DNA from: Bacteroidota bacterium
GTDB lineage: Bacteria > Bacteroidota > Ignavibacteria > UBA10030 > F1-140-MAGs086
Direction of reading: 5' to 3'
Length of the DNA: 25,457 bases
Assembly (NCBI GenBank): GCA_005792205.1
Contig: SXSO01000145.1
Span: 1-25,457, forward strand
Each line of letters starts with the position of its first letter. Within the stretch, counting starts at the first letter, position 1. Shown one piece after another: positions 1-7,436 of this stretch. The notes beneath the pieces are model-generated. The model did not search any database and was not told the origin of the DNA. It saw only the letters and a list, made by a program, of their open reading frames with translations. Made by a program: the position numbers and the translations under genes.

Positions 1-21
1 ATTTATTATTTAAATATTATT

Positions 22-825
22 ATGTTTGTTGATACACATTGTCACTTATTTTATAACGATTATGACTCAGATTTTAAAGATGTCATAAATCGTGCATTTG
101 AAAAAAAAATAAATTGTTTTATAATTCCATCAACAGATTTAAATTCTTGTAAAAAATCAATTGAACTTTCTGAAAAATATGATTCAATTCATGTGGCCGT
201 TGGAATTCATCCACACGAAGTTGCGAAAGCAACAGAATTTGATTTGTATGAAATTGAAAAACTTTCTACAAATAAAAAAATTGTAGCGATTGGTGAAATT
301 GGAATTGATTATCATTATGATTTCTCTCCAAAAGAAATTCAAAAAAAACTTTTTGAAACGCAAATTGAAATTGCAATTCGCAAAAATTTGCCAATAATAA
401 TTCACGAAAGAGAATCTCAAAAGGATATTTTTGAAATAGTAAAAAGAATCGTCGCTGAAAATCCAAATTGGAGAAAAGGCAATAAAAAAGGGGTGTTTCA
501 TTGTTTTAATGGATATACAAATTTTGCAGAAAAAGTTATTGATCTTGGTTTTATGATTTCATTTACAGGATTTATTACATTCAAACAAAAAATGGATAAA
601 ATAAATTCAATGCAAGTTGTTGCAAAAGAAATTCCACTTGAACACATTATGCTTGAAACCGATTCTCCATATTTAACCCCTGTTCCAAATCGCGGAAAAC
701 GAAATGAACCATCTAATATAATTTATATTGCTCAAAAAATTTCTGAAATAAAAAATATTCCAATTGAAACTGTTGCAAAAATTACAACAGAAAATGCAAT
801 AAAATTTTTTAATATAAAAATATAA
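22..825 (+). CDS. tatD: TatD family metal-dependent deoxyribonuclease
   Basis: This is a 267-residue protein of the TatD/YcfH amidohydrolase (TIM-barrel) family, Mg-dependent DNases and 3'-5' exonucleases of the cytoplasm. Visible metal-ligand motifs in order are DTHCHL near the N-terminus (HxH), GEIGIDYH (residues about 91-98), the IIHER histidine, VFHCFNG, and ETDSPYLTP near residue 213. Length is normal for the family (about 255-270). The ATG at 22 starts directly before the HxH motif, so little room is left for another start. It lies 9 nt upstream of the HEAT/cyclophilin gene and probably shares its transcript. The promoter lies outside the window. Family assignment is firm; the physiological substrate cannot be read from sequence. 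Confidence 0.93.
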   Translation: MFVDTHCHLFYNDYDSDFKDVINRAFEKKINCFIIPSTDLNSCKKSIELSEKYDSIHVAVGIHPHEVAKATEFDLYEIEKLSTNKKIVAIGEIGIDYHYDFSPKEIQKKLFETQIEIAIRKNLPIIIHERESQKDIFEIVKRIVAENPNWRKGNKKGVFHCFNGYTNFAEKVIDLGFMISFTGFITFKQKMDKINSMQVVAKEIPLEHIMLETDSPYLTPVPNRGKRNEPSNIIYIAQKISEIKNIPIETVAKITTENAIKFFNIKI

Positions 826-834
826 TCCACCGTT

Positions 835-2883
835 ATGAAAAAAAACATTCTTCTTTTCTTATTGATTTTATTGAGTCAAATAACTGTTGCAAAAGAAAAT
901 AATGATGAAAATTTAAAAACAATTTTAAAAATTCAAGATGCTCGTGAAAGAAAAAGTAAAAAACTCATTTCATTTCTTTCCAATAAAAATAATGAAATAA
1001 AACTTGCAACGATTATTGCCTTTGCAAACATTCAAGATACAACGGTTATTTATAATTTGCTAAAATTTTTAGAAAATAAAAATGAGAAAATAAAAATGAC
1101 AACAGCATTTGCCATTGGACAAATTGCAATTGAATTAAGTGATGTTGGAAAAAAAAATCTTGAAGAAAATTTTTTTGAAAAAAAACTTTTCACAACGAAT
1201 AGAATGATTGAAGAGTTTGGAAAATTTTGTTCCGTAAATGGTTTAGAGAAGTTTGTGAATATATTTTCAAAAGAAAATGATGAAGAAAAAATAGCATCAG
1301 TTATTTTAGCAATTTCAAGAAGTGCAATGAGAAGAATTACTTCAAACACAGCAACTCAATTTGTTTTGGACAAATTAAATTCTAACAACGAAATTATATT
1401 AGAAAATTGTTTTTATTCACTTCAACGAATTGGAAAATGTGATTTAATAGAAAATAATTTAGAAATTATAATTCCATTTTCTTTGAGTGAAAATAGTTTT
1501 GTTCAACAAAATGTGGCAACACTTTTTGGAAAAATTGCAAACGAAAAAACGCTTTTTTCTCTTTCAACAATGATAGAAAACGACGATTGGAAAATTGTTG
1601 TGAATTCAATAAATAGTTTAGGAAAATACGATTTAAAAAAATATCAAGGAGTTTTTTTTATTTTACTTCCGCTTTTGGAAAGCGACAATGAGCATATTTT
1701 ATTTTCTTCAATAAAATCAATATCAAACTTGGATTTTATAGATTCAATAAATTTAGATTTGAAAACAGAAATTTGGAATAAACTAACTAACATTGCAAAA
1801 AATGAAGAGGGAAATTTTTCAATTTATTTGCAATCAGAAGCAAGTTTTGTTTTGGCAAAATTATTTAAAAATAAAGCAAAAGAAATTGTTTTTCCAAAAG
1901 CAAAAAGTGCAAAACAATTAAACTCAAAACTAATTCAATCACTTGGATTTTATTCTGAAAAAAATACACTTGACGAAATTTTTAATTGGGCAAATTCTGA
2001 CGACAAAACGTTTTCTTATAGCGGAATTGAAGCAGCAAAAATTTACTTTTCACTCAATAAAAATCAAAACGAAATAAGTTTTGCAAAAGAAAAAATTATG
2101 GAACTTCTTTTAACAAAAAAAGATATTGCCGTTCGTTCAAATTTGATTTCTTTAATTGCAGATACAATTTTTACAGAAGAATTTTTTATTGAACCACTTA
2201 TTCAAATTTACAAAACGCAAACAAACGAAACGGGAATCGAAGTGAAACAAGAAATACTTTCTACTCTTGCAAAAATAAAAAGTAAATCGTCTCAAAAATT
2301 TTTGGAAAGCGAACTTACAAATTCAGAAAAAACACTTGCCACTCTTTCTGCAAACGCATTGAAAGAAATTACTGGAAAAGATTTTTCAAAAAAAATTCAC
2401 GTTTCAGAAAAACCAAAAAAAGAAATTGATTTTAAATTGTTAGATGAAATAAAAGACACAACACTTGTTGAAATAAAAACACAAGTTGGAAATTTTAAAA
2501 TTGAACTCTATAAAAATTTTGCGCCACTTACGGTTTTGAGTTTTTTAAATCTTACAAAAAGTGGATTTTACAATAATACAATTTTTCATAGAGTTGTTCC
2601 TAATTTTGTTGTTCAAGGAGGAGATCAAAGAGGCGATGGTTTTGGCGGACCAAATTATACACTTTGCACAGAAACTTCTCTTCTAAAATATGACGACGAG
2701 GGAATTTTTGGAATGGCATCTGCGGGAAAAGATACGGAAGGGTCACAATTTTTTATCACACATTCTCCGTCTCCGCATTTGGATGGACGATATACAATTT
2801 TTGGAAAAGTTGTTGAAGGAATGGAAATTGTAAATGAAATTTCTGTTGGAAGTGAAGTTTATGAAATTGGAATTGTGAAATAA
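835..2883 (+). CDS. HEAT-repeat protein with C-terminal cyclophilin-type peptidyl-prolyl isomerase domain
   Basis: This is a 682-residue exported protein. The N-terminus (MKKNILLFLLILLSQITVA) is a signal peptide, so the mature protein is probably periplasmic. Residues about 25-520 form helical HEAT-like repeats, for example around EKIKMTTAFAIGQIA and KIVVNSINSLGKYD. Residues about 545-682 are a cyclophilin domain with FHRVVPNFVVQGGD (R586 matches the catalytic arginine), GSQFFITHSPSPHLDG (636-650) and YTIFGKVVEGM. The usual ligand-pocket tryptophan before LDG is histidine (H648), common in bacterial cyclophilins. The known domain activity is proline cis-trans isomerisation. The repeats presumably bind client proteins, which is inference. 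It follows tatD by 9 nt and is followed by a long noncoding gap. Confidence 0.9.
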   Translation: MKKNILLFLLILLSQITVAKENNDENLKTILKIQDARERKSKKLISFLSNKNNEIKLATIIAFANIQDTTVIYNLLKFLENKNEKIKMTTAFAIGQIAIELSDVGKKNLEENFFEKKLFTTNRMIEEFGKFCSVNGLEKFVNIFSKENDEEKIASVILAISRSAMRRITSNTATQFVLDKLNSNNEIILENCFYSLQRIGKCDLIENNLEIIIPFSLSENSFVQQNVATLFGKIANEKTLFSLSTMIENDDWKIVVNSINSLGKYDLKKYQGVFFILLPLLESDNEHILFSSIKSISNLDFIDSINLDLKTEIWNKLTNIAKNEEGNFSIYLQSEASFVLAKLFKNKAKEIVFPKAKSAKQLNSKLIQSLGFYSEKNTLDEIFNWANSDDKTFSYSGIEAAKIYFSLNKNQNEISFAKEKIMELLLTKKDIAVRSNLISLIADTIFTEEFFIEPLIQIYKTQTNETGIEVKQEILSTLAKIKSKSSQKFLESELTNSEKTLATLSANALKEITGKDFSKKIHVSEKPKKEIDFKLLDEIKDTTLVEIKTQVGNFKIELYKNFAPLTVLSFLNLTKSGFYNNTIFHRVVPNFVVQGGDQRGDGFGGPNYTLCTETSLLKYDDEGIFGMASAGKDTEGSQFFITHSPSPHLDGRYTIFGKVVEGMEIVNEISVGSEVYEIGIVK

Positions 2884-2920
2884 TTTTTTTGACAAAATAT
2901 AAATTGTAAAACTAATTTTA

Positions 2921-3215
2921 TTTTTCTGTTAAAATAGATTTTCTTTTTATTTATTAAATCCGATTTTGGAGAGATATTTGTTTGTACAAATCCTTATTTG
3001 GGAGAATAATTTGTAACGGAAAATTTTTCCGTTTTATTGCCTAAAAGAGGAAATTTTTTCCTGTCAAATTGATTGATTTTGTAATAAAATGACTTTTTGT
3101 AATATGACGATTTCACTCAATAAATTAGTACCGTTTCGGTCAAAAGTAAACCATTCCGATGAGGAAAAATACTCTTCTTGTGAATAAAAACACTCCAAAA
3201 TTTTACAGAACAAAT
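2921..3215 (+). repeat. Dispersed modular intergenic repeat, copy A
   Basis: This noncoding stretch aligns by eye with 6740-7136 (copy B). Shared blocks in order are: a degenerate TTATTAAATCCGATTTT block (2950-2967); a type I hairpin CAAAT-CCTT-ATTTG (2987-3000); a perfect inverted repeat AACGGAAAATTTTTCCGTT (3015-3033); a second stem GGAAA/TTTCC (3049-3061); TTGTAATAAAATGAC; CACTCAATAA; CGTTTCGGTCAAAA (3132-3145); and GAGGAAAAATACTCTTCTTG followed by AAAAACACTCCAA. Copy A has one TTTCGGTCAAAA where copy B has two. I found no protein-coding signal and no transposase. The family is unknown to me. Confidence 0.8.
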
Positions 3216-3438
3216 CCAATTTAAAAGAAATAAAAACCTGTTTGGAATAATGTTTTTAATCGGTTGAAAGAGTAATTCCATTTTAAAAAAAAATAATTTT
3301 CAAAAACATTTTATTGATTTTATTTTATTTAATCAAATTTTTACAAAATAAATTTCAAAAAATAATTGTGAAAAGTTTTTGAAAAAAATTCGTTAATCAC
3401 TTCACAAAAGATTTCATATTTTTTATAAAATTTTTTTT
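3216..3438. other. AT-rich leader region before the thiolase gene
   Basis: These 223 nt contain no gene. They must hold the promoter of the acyl-CoA genes, but no exact TAnnTTTG box is visible. Two weak inverted repeats can be seen: TGGAAT (about 3244) with ATTCCA (about 3275), and TTGTGAA (3366-3372) with TTCACAA (3401-3407), separated by 28 nt. The second could be a leader hairpin or an operator. In DNA this AT-rich, stems of 6-7 bp are expected by chance. Confidence 0.3.
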
Positions 3439-4602
3439 ATGAAAGAAGTCGTAATTGTTTCTGCGTGTCGCACACCAATTGGATCATTTCAAGGAAGTTT
3501 AAGTCAATTTACATCGCCACAACTTGGAGCATTTGTAATTAAAGAAATTATTTCTCGCACAAAAATTTCTCCTGAAATTATTGACGAAGTAATTATGGGA
3601 AATGTTTTAACATGTGGAGTTGGACAATCTCCAACTCGTCAAGCAGCAATTTTTGCGGGACTAAATGAAAGCGTTCAAACAATGACAATAAATAAAGTTT
3701 GTGGAAGTGGTTTGAAATCTGTTATGCTTGCAACTCAATCAATTAAATGTGGCGACGCAAATACAATAATAGCAGGCGGAATGGAAAGTATGAGCAATGT
3801 TCCATACATTTTAGAAAAAGCAAGAACAGGATATCGTTTTGGAAATTCGCAACTTGTGGATTCAATTATCAAAGACGGACTTTGGGATGTGTATAATAAT
3901 TTTCATATGGGAAATGCGGCAGAAATTTGTGCGAGTGAAAGTAATATCTCTCGCAACGAACAAGATTTATTTGCTATTCAAAGTTACAAAAGAGCAATTG
4001 TTGCGCAAGAGAAAAAATTATTTGCAGAAGAAATTGTTTCAATCCAAAATGGAAATGATTTAATTAGTGAAGATGATGAACCAAAAAAAGTGAAGTTTGA
4101 AAAAATTCCAAACCTAAAACCAGCATTTCAAAAAGATGGAACTGTAACTGCAGCAAACGCATCTAAAATAAATGACGGAGCTGCCGCAATTCTTCTTATG
4201 TCAAAAGAAAAAGCGGAAGAATTAAATATAAAACCGCTCGCAAAAATTATTGACTATTTATCTTTTGCTAAAAAACCAGAGCATTTTACAACAGCACCAA
4301 TTGATGTAATTGAAAAACTTTTTAAGAAAAATAATTTCACAAAAGATGAAATTGATTTATTTGAAATCAACGAAGCATTTTCAGTTGTAACACTTGCAGC
4401 AGAAAAAAAATTAAATTTAGATCCTGAAAAAGTAAATGTAAATGGTGGAGCAGTTGCTCTTGGACATCCAATTGGAGCAAGCGGAGCAAGGATTTTAACA
4501 ACATTGATTTATGCGTTAAAGCAAAGAAATTTGAAACGAGGACTTGCCTCAATTTGTATCGGAGGAGGAGAAGCAAGTGGAATTATTATTGAAATGATTT
4601 AA
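3439..4602 (+). CDS. Acetyl-CoA C-acetyltransferase (thiolase)
   Basis: This is a 387-residue thiolase that interconverts two acetyl-CoA with acetoacetyl-CoA, or cleaves 3-ketoacyl-CoA. The catalytic nucleophile is C88 in NKVCGSGLK. The second active-site set is H343 in GHPIGASG and C373 in CIGGGEASG. N-terminal SACRTPIGSFQGSL and the full length match biosynthetic/acetoacetyl-CoA thiolases (about 390 residues). The gene starts a three-gene group with a hydroxyacyl-CoA dehydrogenase (11 nt downstream) and an acyl-CoA dehydrogenase. This context fits butyrate-type metabolism or the last turns of beta-oxidation. Direction cannot be decided from sequence. It is preceded by 555 nt of noncoding DNA with repeat copy A. 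Confidence 0.94.
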   Translation: MKEVVIVSACRTPIGSFQGSLSQFTSPQLGAFVIKEIISRTKISPEIIDEVIMGNVLTCGVGQSPTRQAAIFAGLNESVQTMTINKVCGSGLKSVMLATQSIKCGDANTIIAGGMESMSNVPYILEKARTGYRFGNSQLVDSIIKDGLWDVYNNFHMGNAAEICASESNISRNEQDLFAIQSYKRAIVAQEKKLFAEEIVSIQNGNDLISEDDEPKKVKFEKIPNLKPAFQKDGTVTAANASKINDGAAAILLMSKEKAEELNIKPLAKIIDYLSFAKKPEHFTTAPIDVIEKLFKKNNFTKDEIDLFEINEAFSVVTLAAEKKLNLDPEKVNVNGGAVALGHPIGASGARILTTLIYALKQRNLKRGLASICIGGGEASGIIIEMI

Positions 4603-4613
4603 AAAAAATTGAA

Positions 4614-5465
4614 ATGGAAATAAAAAACATAACAGTAATTGGAAGTGGAACAATGGGAAATGGAATTGCACATTCATTTGCGCAAAATGGATTTGATGTA
4701 ACATTGTGCGATGTGAAAAAAGAATTTTTATTGCGAGCAATAAATACAATTTCAAATAATTTGGATAGACAAGTTAAAAAAAATATTTTAACTGAAACAC
4801 AAAAAGTAGAAACACTTACGCGAATAAAAACAAATACATCATTTGAAGAAGCCGCAAAGACAAGCGATTTAGTGATTGAAGCAGTTTTTGAAAACGGTGA
4901 ATTGAAAAAAGATATTTTTAAAAAACTTGATAACTCTTGTAACGAATCAACAATTCTTGCGTCAAACACGTCTTCAATTTCAATCACAGAAATTGCTGCT
5001 GTTACAAATCGTCCTGAAAAAGTAATTGGAATACATTTTATGAATCCAGTTCCAATGATGAAACTTGTGGAAATTATTTGTGGATATTCCACTTCAAAAG
5101 AAACTCTCACCGCAACAAAAGAAATAATTTTAAAATTGGAAAAAGTTGGAGTTGAAGTTCAAGATTTTCCGGGATTTATTTCAAATAGAATTTTATTGCC
5201 AATGATAAATGAAGCAATTTATTGTGTATATGAAAACGTTTCAACGGCGGAAGCAATTGATACGGTGATGAAGCTTGGAATGAATCATCCGATGGGACCA
5301 CTTCAACTTGCTGATTTTATTGGGTTAGATGTGTGTTTGAATATAATGAATGTTTTGTATGAAGGATTTGGCGACTCAAAATACCGTGCTTGTCCATTGT
5401 TAAAGAAAATGGTTGCTGCGGGATTTTTAGGAAAAAAATCTGGAAAAGGATTTTATAATTATTGA
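4614..5465 (+). CDS. 3-hydroxybutyryl-CoA dehydrogenase
   Basis: This 283-residue NAD(P)-dependent enzyme interconverts 3-hydroxybutyryl-CoA and acetoacetyl-CoA. The Rossmann motif is VIGSGTMGNGIAHSFAQNG (residues 8-26) with D33 at the end of beta-2, which favours NAD. The catalytic pair is H141 in GIHFMNPVP and E153 in LVEIICGY. The C-terminal dimerisation domain ends in GFLGKKSGKGFYNY, the classical ending of the short stand-alone form (about 282 residues, Hbd/PaaH type). No crotonase domain is fused. It lies 11 nt after the thiolase and 67 nt before the acyl-CoA dehydrogenase. The missing hydratase must be encoded elsewhere. Confidence 0.94.
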   Translation: MEIKNITVIGSGTMGNGIAHSFAQNGFDVTLCDVKKEFLLRAINTISNNLDRQVKKNILTETQKVETLTRIKTNTSFEEAAKTSDLVIEAVFENGELKKDIFKKLDNSCNESTILASNTSSISITEIAAVTNRPEKVIGIHFMNPVPMMKLVEIICGYSTSKETLTATKEIILKLEKVGVEVQDFPGFISNRILLPMINEAIYCVYENVSTAEAIDTVMKLGMNHPMGPLQLADFIGLDVCLNIMNVLYEGFGDSKYRACPLLKKMVAAGFLGKKSGKGFYNY

Positions 5466-5532
5466 TAAGAAAAAAATATAATTACGAAAATTTATAGAGA
5501 TTGAAATAAATTTTTAAAATAAAATATAAAAT

Positions 5533-6672
5533 ATGAACTTTACCTTTGATGAAACACAATTGATGATACGAGAGACCGCTCGCAATTTTGCGGAAGCAGA
5601 ACTTCGTCCAAATGTTGGCGAACGAGATGAGTTAGAAGAATTCCCTTACGAAGCAGTGAAAAAAATGGGCGAACTTGGATTTATGGGAATGAAAGTTTCC
5701 GAAAAATATGGTGGAGCAGGACTTGATGAACTTTGTTATGTTCTTGCGATAGAAGAAATTTCAAAAGTTGACGCATCAGCAGGAGTTATTATGTCGGTGA
5801 ATAATTCACTTGTATGTTTCGGTTTGGAAAAATGGGGAACTGAAGAACAAAAGCAAAAATATCTTGTTCCTCTTGCGCAAGGAAAAATGCTTGGAGCATT
5901 TGCTCTTTCTGAACCAGAAGCAGGAAGCGATGCGACAAATCAACAAACAATGGCAAGAAGAGATGGAAATTTTTATTATCTCAATGGAACAAAAAACTTT
6001 ATCACAAACGGAAGTAATGCTGATGTTGTTCTTGTGATGGCACAAACAGATAAAACAAAAGGAAGTCATGGAATTTCAACTTTTATTGTAGAGAAAAATT
6101 TTCCAGGATTTTCTGTTGCGAAGAAAGAAAAGAAATTGGGAATACGAAGTTCTGATACGGTTTCACTTGCGTTTAGTGATTGTAAAGTTTCTGTTGAAAA
6201 TAGAATTGGCGAAGAAGGATTTGGTTTTAAATTCGCAATGAAAACACTTGACGGAGGAAGAGTTGGAATTGCCTCACAAGCAATTGGAATCGCAATGGCG
6301 GCGTTGGAAGAATCAGTTAAATATTCAAAACAAAGAAAAGCGTTTGGAAAATTTTTAGCAGAACATCAAGCAATACAATTTAAAATTGCCGATATGGCAA
6401 TGAAAATTGAAGCAGCACAACTTCTTACACTTTCTGCTGCGGCAACAGGTTTTGATGATCCAAAATATGGATTTAAATCTGCGCAAGCAAAACTTTATGC
6501 GTCAAAAATTTCTGTGGAATGTGCTCTTGAAGCAATTCAAATTCACGGCGGATATGGATTTATCAAAGAATACCCCGTTGAACGACTTTTACGAGACGCG
6601 AAGATAACTGAAATTTATGAAGGAACTTCCGAGGTTCAACGAATTGTAATTTCAAGATATTTATTGAAATGA
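5533..6672 (+). CDS. Short-chain (butyryl-CoA type) acyl-CoA dehydrogenase
   Basis: This 379-residue FAD enzyme oxidises acyl-CoA to trans-2-enoyl-CoA or runs the reverse reaction with an electron-transfer flavoprotein. Visible signatures are FALSEPEAGSDA, KNFITNG, the RQAFG-like motif KQRKAFGKFLAEHQA, IQIHGGYGFIKEYPVERLLRDAKI, and the catalytic glutamate E363 in IYEGTSEVQR. Length and the position of the catalytic base fit the short-chain/butyryl-CoA dehydrogenase group. No etfAB genes are adjacent, so the electron partner is unlinked here. It is third in the acyl-CoA group and is followed by a strong terminator-like hairpin (6711-6739). Confidence 0.94.
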   Translation: MNFTFDETQLMIRETARNFAEAELRPNVGERDELEEFPYEAVKKMGELGFMGMKVSEKYGGAGLDELCYVLAIEEISKVDASAGVIMSVNNSLVCFGLEKWGTEEQKQKYLVPLAQGKMLGAFALSEPEAGSDATNQQTMARRDGNFYYLNGTKNFITNGSNADVVLVMAQTDKTKGSHGISTFIVEKNFPGFSVAKKEKKLGIRSSDTVSLAFSDCKVSVENRIGEEGFGFKFAMKTLDGGRVGIASQAIGIAMAALEESVKYSKQRKAFGKFLAEHQAIQFKIADMAMKIEAAQLLTLSAAATGFDDPKYGFKSAQAKLYASKISVECALEAIQIHGGYGFIKEYPVERLLRDAKITEIYEGTSEVQRIVISRYLLK

Positions 6673-6710
6673 TTTTTGTAAAATAAATTTTTGTTGTCGT
6701 AAAATAATTA

Positions 6711-6739
6711 TTGGGACATAAAAATTTTTTGTGTCCCAA
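6711..6739 (+). terminator. Hairpin terminator after the acyl-CoA dehydrogenase
   Basis: TTGGGACA (6711-6718) pairs with TGTCCCAA (6732-6739). The inner TAAAAATTTTTTG can extend the stem, and ATTTCGTTTT follows. The stop codon is 38 nt upstream. The same hairpin, including the preceding AAATAAATTTTTGTTG stretch, recurs after the endonuclease gene at 24592-24616, so it is also a module of the dispersed repeat. Confidence 0.75.
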
Positions 6740-6948
6740 TTTCGTTTTAAAATGGATTTCTTTTATTTGTGAAACCCGATTTTAGAGTTGTCTTTACTGA
6801 CTTTTGACAAGTGGTTATAACCCCTTGTCTAGACGGAAAATTTTTCCGTTTTGTTGTCTAAAAGTGGAAATTTTTTCCTGTCAAATCGATTGGTATTGTA
6901 ATAAAATGATTTTTTGTAATATAACGACTTCACTCAATAATTTCGTCC

Positions 6949-7007
6949 CGTTTCGGTCAAAAATGACTTGTTTTTTGAGTCGGAAGACTATGTTTGTGAC
7001 CGAAACG
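6949..7007. repeat. 11-bp perfect inverted repeat enclosing a small hairpin
   Basis: CGTTTCGGTCA (6949-6959) is exactly reverse-complementary to TGACCGAAACG (6997-7007). Between them lies AGTC-GGAA-GACT, a 4-bp stem with a GGAA loop. This is the part of copy B that copy A lacks. As RNA it could form a branched structure. Confidence 0.7.
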
Positions 7008-7024
7008 ATGATGTTTTTCTCCTG

Positions 7025-7098
7025 GAAGAGTGTATTTTCGGAAAAATGTAATCATTTCGGTCAAAAGTATAGTCCTCCGACGAGGAAAAACACTCTTC
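7025..7098. repeat. 9-bp perfect inverted repeat enclosing a 5-bp hairpin
   Basis: GAAGAGTGT (7025-7033) pairs perfectly with ACACTCTTC (7090-7098). Inside it, TCCTC-CGAC-GAGGA (7073-7086) forms a second stem. Copy A keeps the downstream arm region (ACTCTTC) but lacks the upstream arm, because the 104-bp segment is absent there. Confidence 0.6.
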
Positions 7099-7226
7099 TT
7101 TCACACAAAAACACTCCAATTTTATACAAAATATAATTGGTTTTTCCGAATAAATTCCCAATTTTTTGAAACAAAAATACTAAGCTATTCAGTCCTTTTT
7201 TTCAATATAAAAAATGGAAATATGTT

Positions 7227-7258
7227 TTTGGTTTAAAGTTTAAAATTCAGTATCTTTG
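7227..7258 (+). promoter_or_regulatory. Candidate Bacteroidota-type promoter for RNase G
   Basis: TTTG at 7227-7230 and TATCTTTG at 7251-7258 match the -33 TTTG / -7 TAnnTTTG consensus of Bacteroidota primary-sigma promoters, with a 20-nt spacer. The predicted transcript would start near 7264-7266 and carry a leader of about 172 nt. Both boxes are short and the DNA is AT-rich, so this is a candidate. It is the clearest such match I found in the window. Confidence 0.5.
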
Positions 7259-7264
7259 AATTAA

Positions 7265-7405
7265 CCAAATTTAAATTTTATTTGGTGAAGTGTTTAAAAA
7301 CCTATTTTAAAATAATGTTTCAAACAATTTTATTTACAATTAAATCACTTATTTACACGTTGTTATTCGGAGACAATAACAACTCAAAAAACATTTGTTT
7401 GAAAC
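7265..7405 (+). promoter_or_regulatory. Structured 5' leader of the RNase G mRNA
   Basis: Three exact complementarities are visible. CCAAAT (7265-7270) with ATTTGG (7280-7285) would form a stem at the very 5' end. GTTTCAAACAA (7317-7327) is fully complementary to TTGTTTGAAAC (7395-7405), an 11-bp long-range stem. Inside it sits GTTGTTATT (7359-7367) with AATAACAAC (7375-7383), a perfect 9-bp hairpin with loop CGGAGAC. The structure ends 31 nt before the RNase G start codon. In E. coli, rne mRNA is autoregulated through a structured leader; an equivalent role here is inference. Confidence 0.55.
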
Positions 7406-7436
7406 GCAAACTAATTAATTACAAGAAATTTTATTT

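Larger units (their letters stand above)
6740..7136 (+). repeat. Dispersed modular intergenic repeat, copy B (longest)
   Basis: This is the fullest copy of the family, lying between the acyl-CoA dehydrogenase and RNase G genes. Modules in order are: TTTGTGAAACCCGATTTTA (about 6767-6784, shared with copy D); a type II hairpin with arms GACAAGTGG and CCCCTTGTC around TTATAA (6806-6829, shared with copy C); ACGGAAAATTTTTCCGT (6833-6849); GTGGAAATTTTTTCC; TTGTAATAAAATGA; CGTTTCGGTCAAAA (6949-6962). A 104-bp direct repeat then ends in a second TTTCGGTCAAAA (7055-7066). Last come GAGGAAAAACACTCTTC and AAAAACACTCCAA. Open frames across it have no family resemblance and run through palindromes, so I treat the stretch as noncoding. 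Confidence 0.82.

Noticed and set aside
4367..5110. Minus-strand open frames within the thiolase and dehydrogenase genes
   Set aside because: They are antisense shadows of strongly supported genes, with low-complexity composition and no motifs.
2921..7136. CRISPR array in the repeat-rich gaps
   Set aside because: Repeat units are not regularly spaced, spacers are not of uniform length, and no cas gene is present.
6804..7236. Open frames of 110 and 68 codons across repeat copy B
   Set aside because: They start at a TTG inside a palindrome or within the repeat, run through inverted repeats, show no recognisable domain, and are interrupted or shifted in the equivalent copy A.
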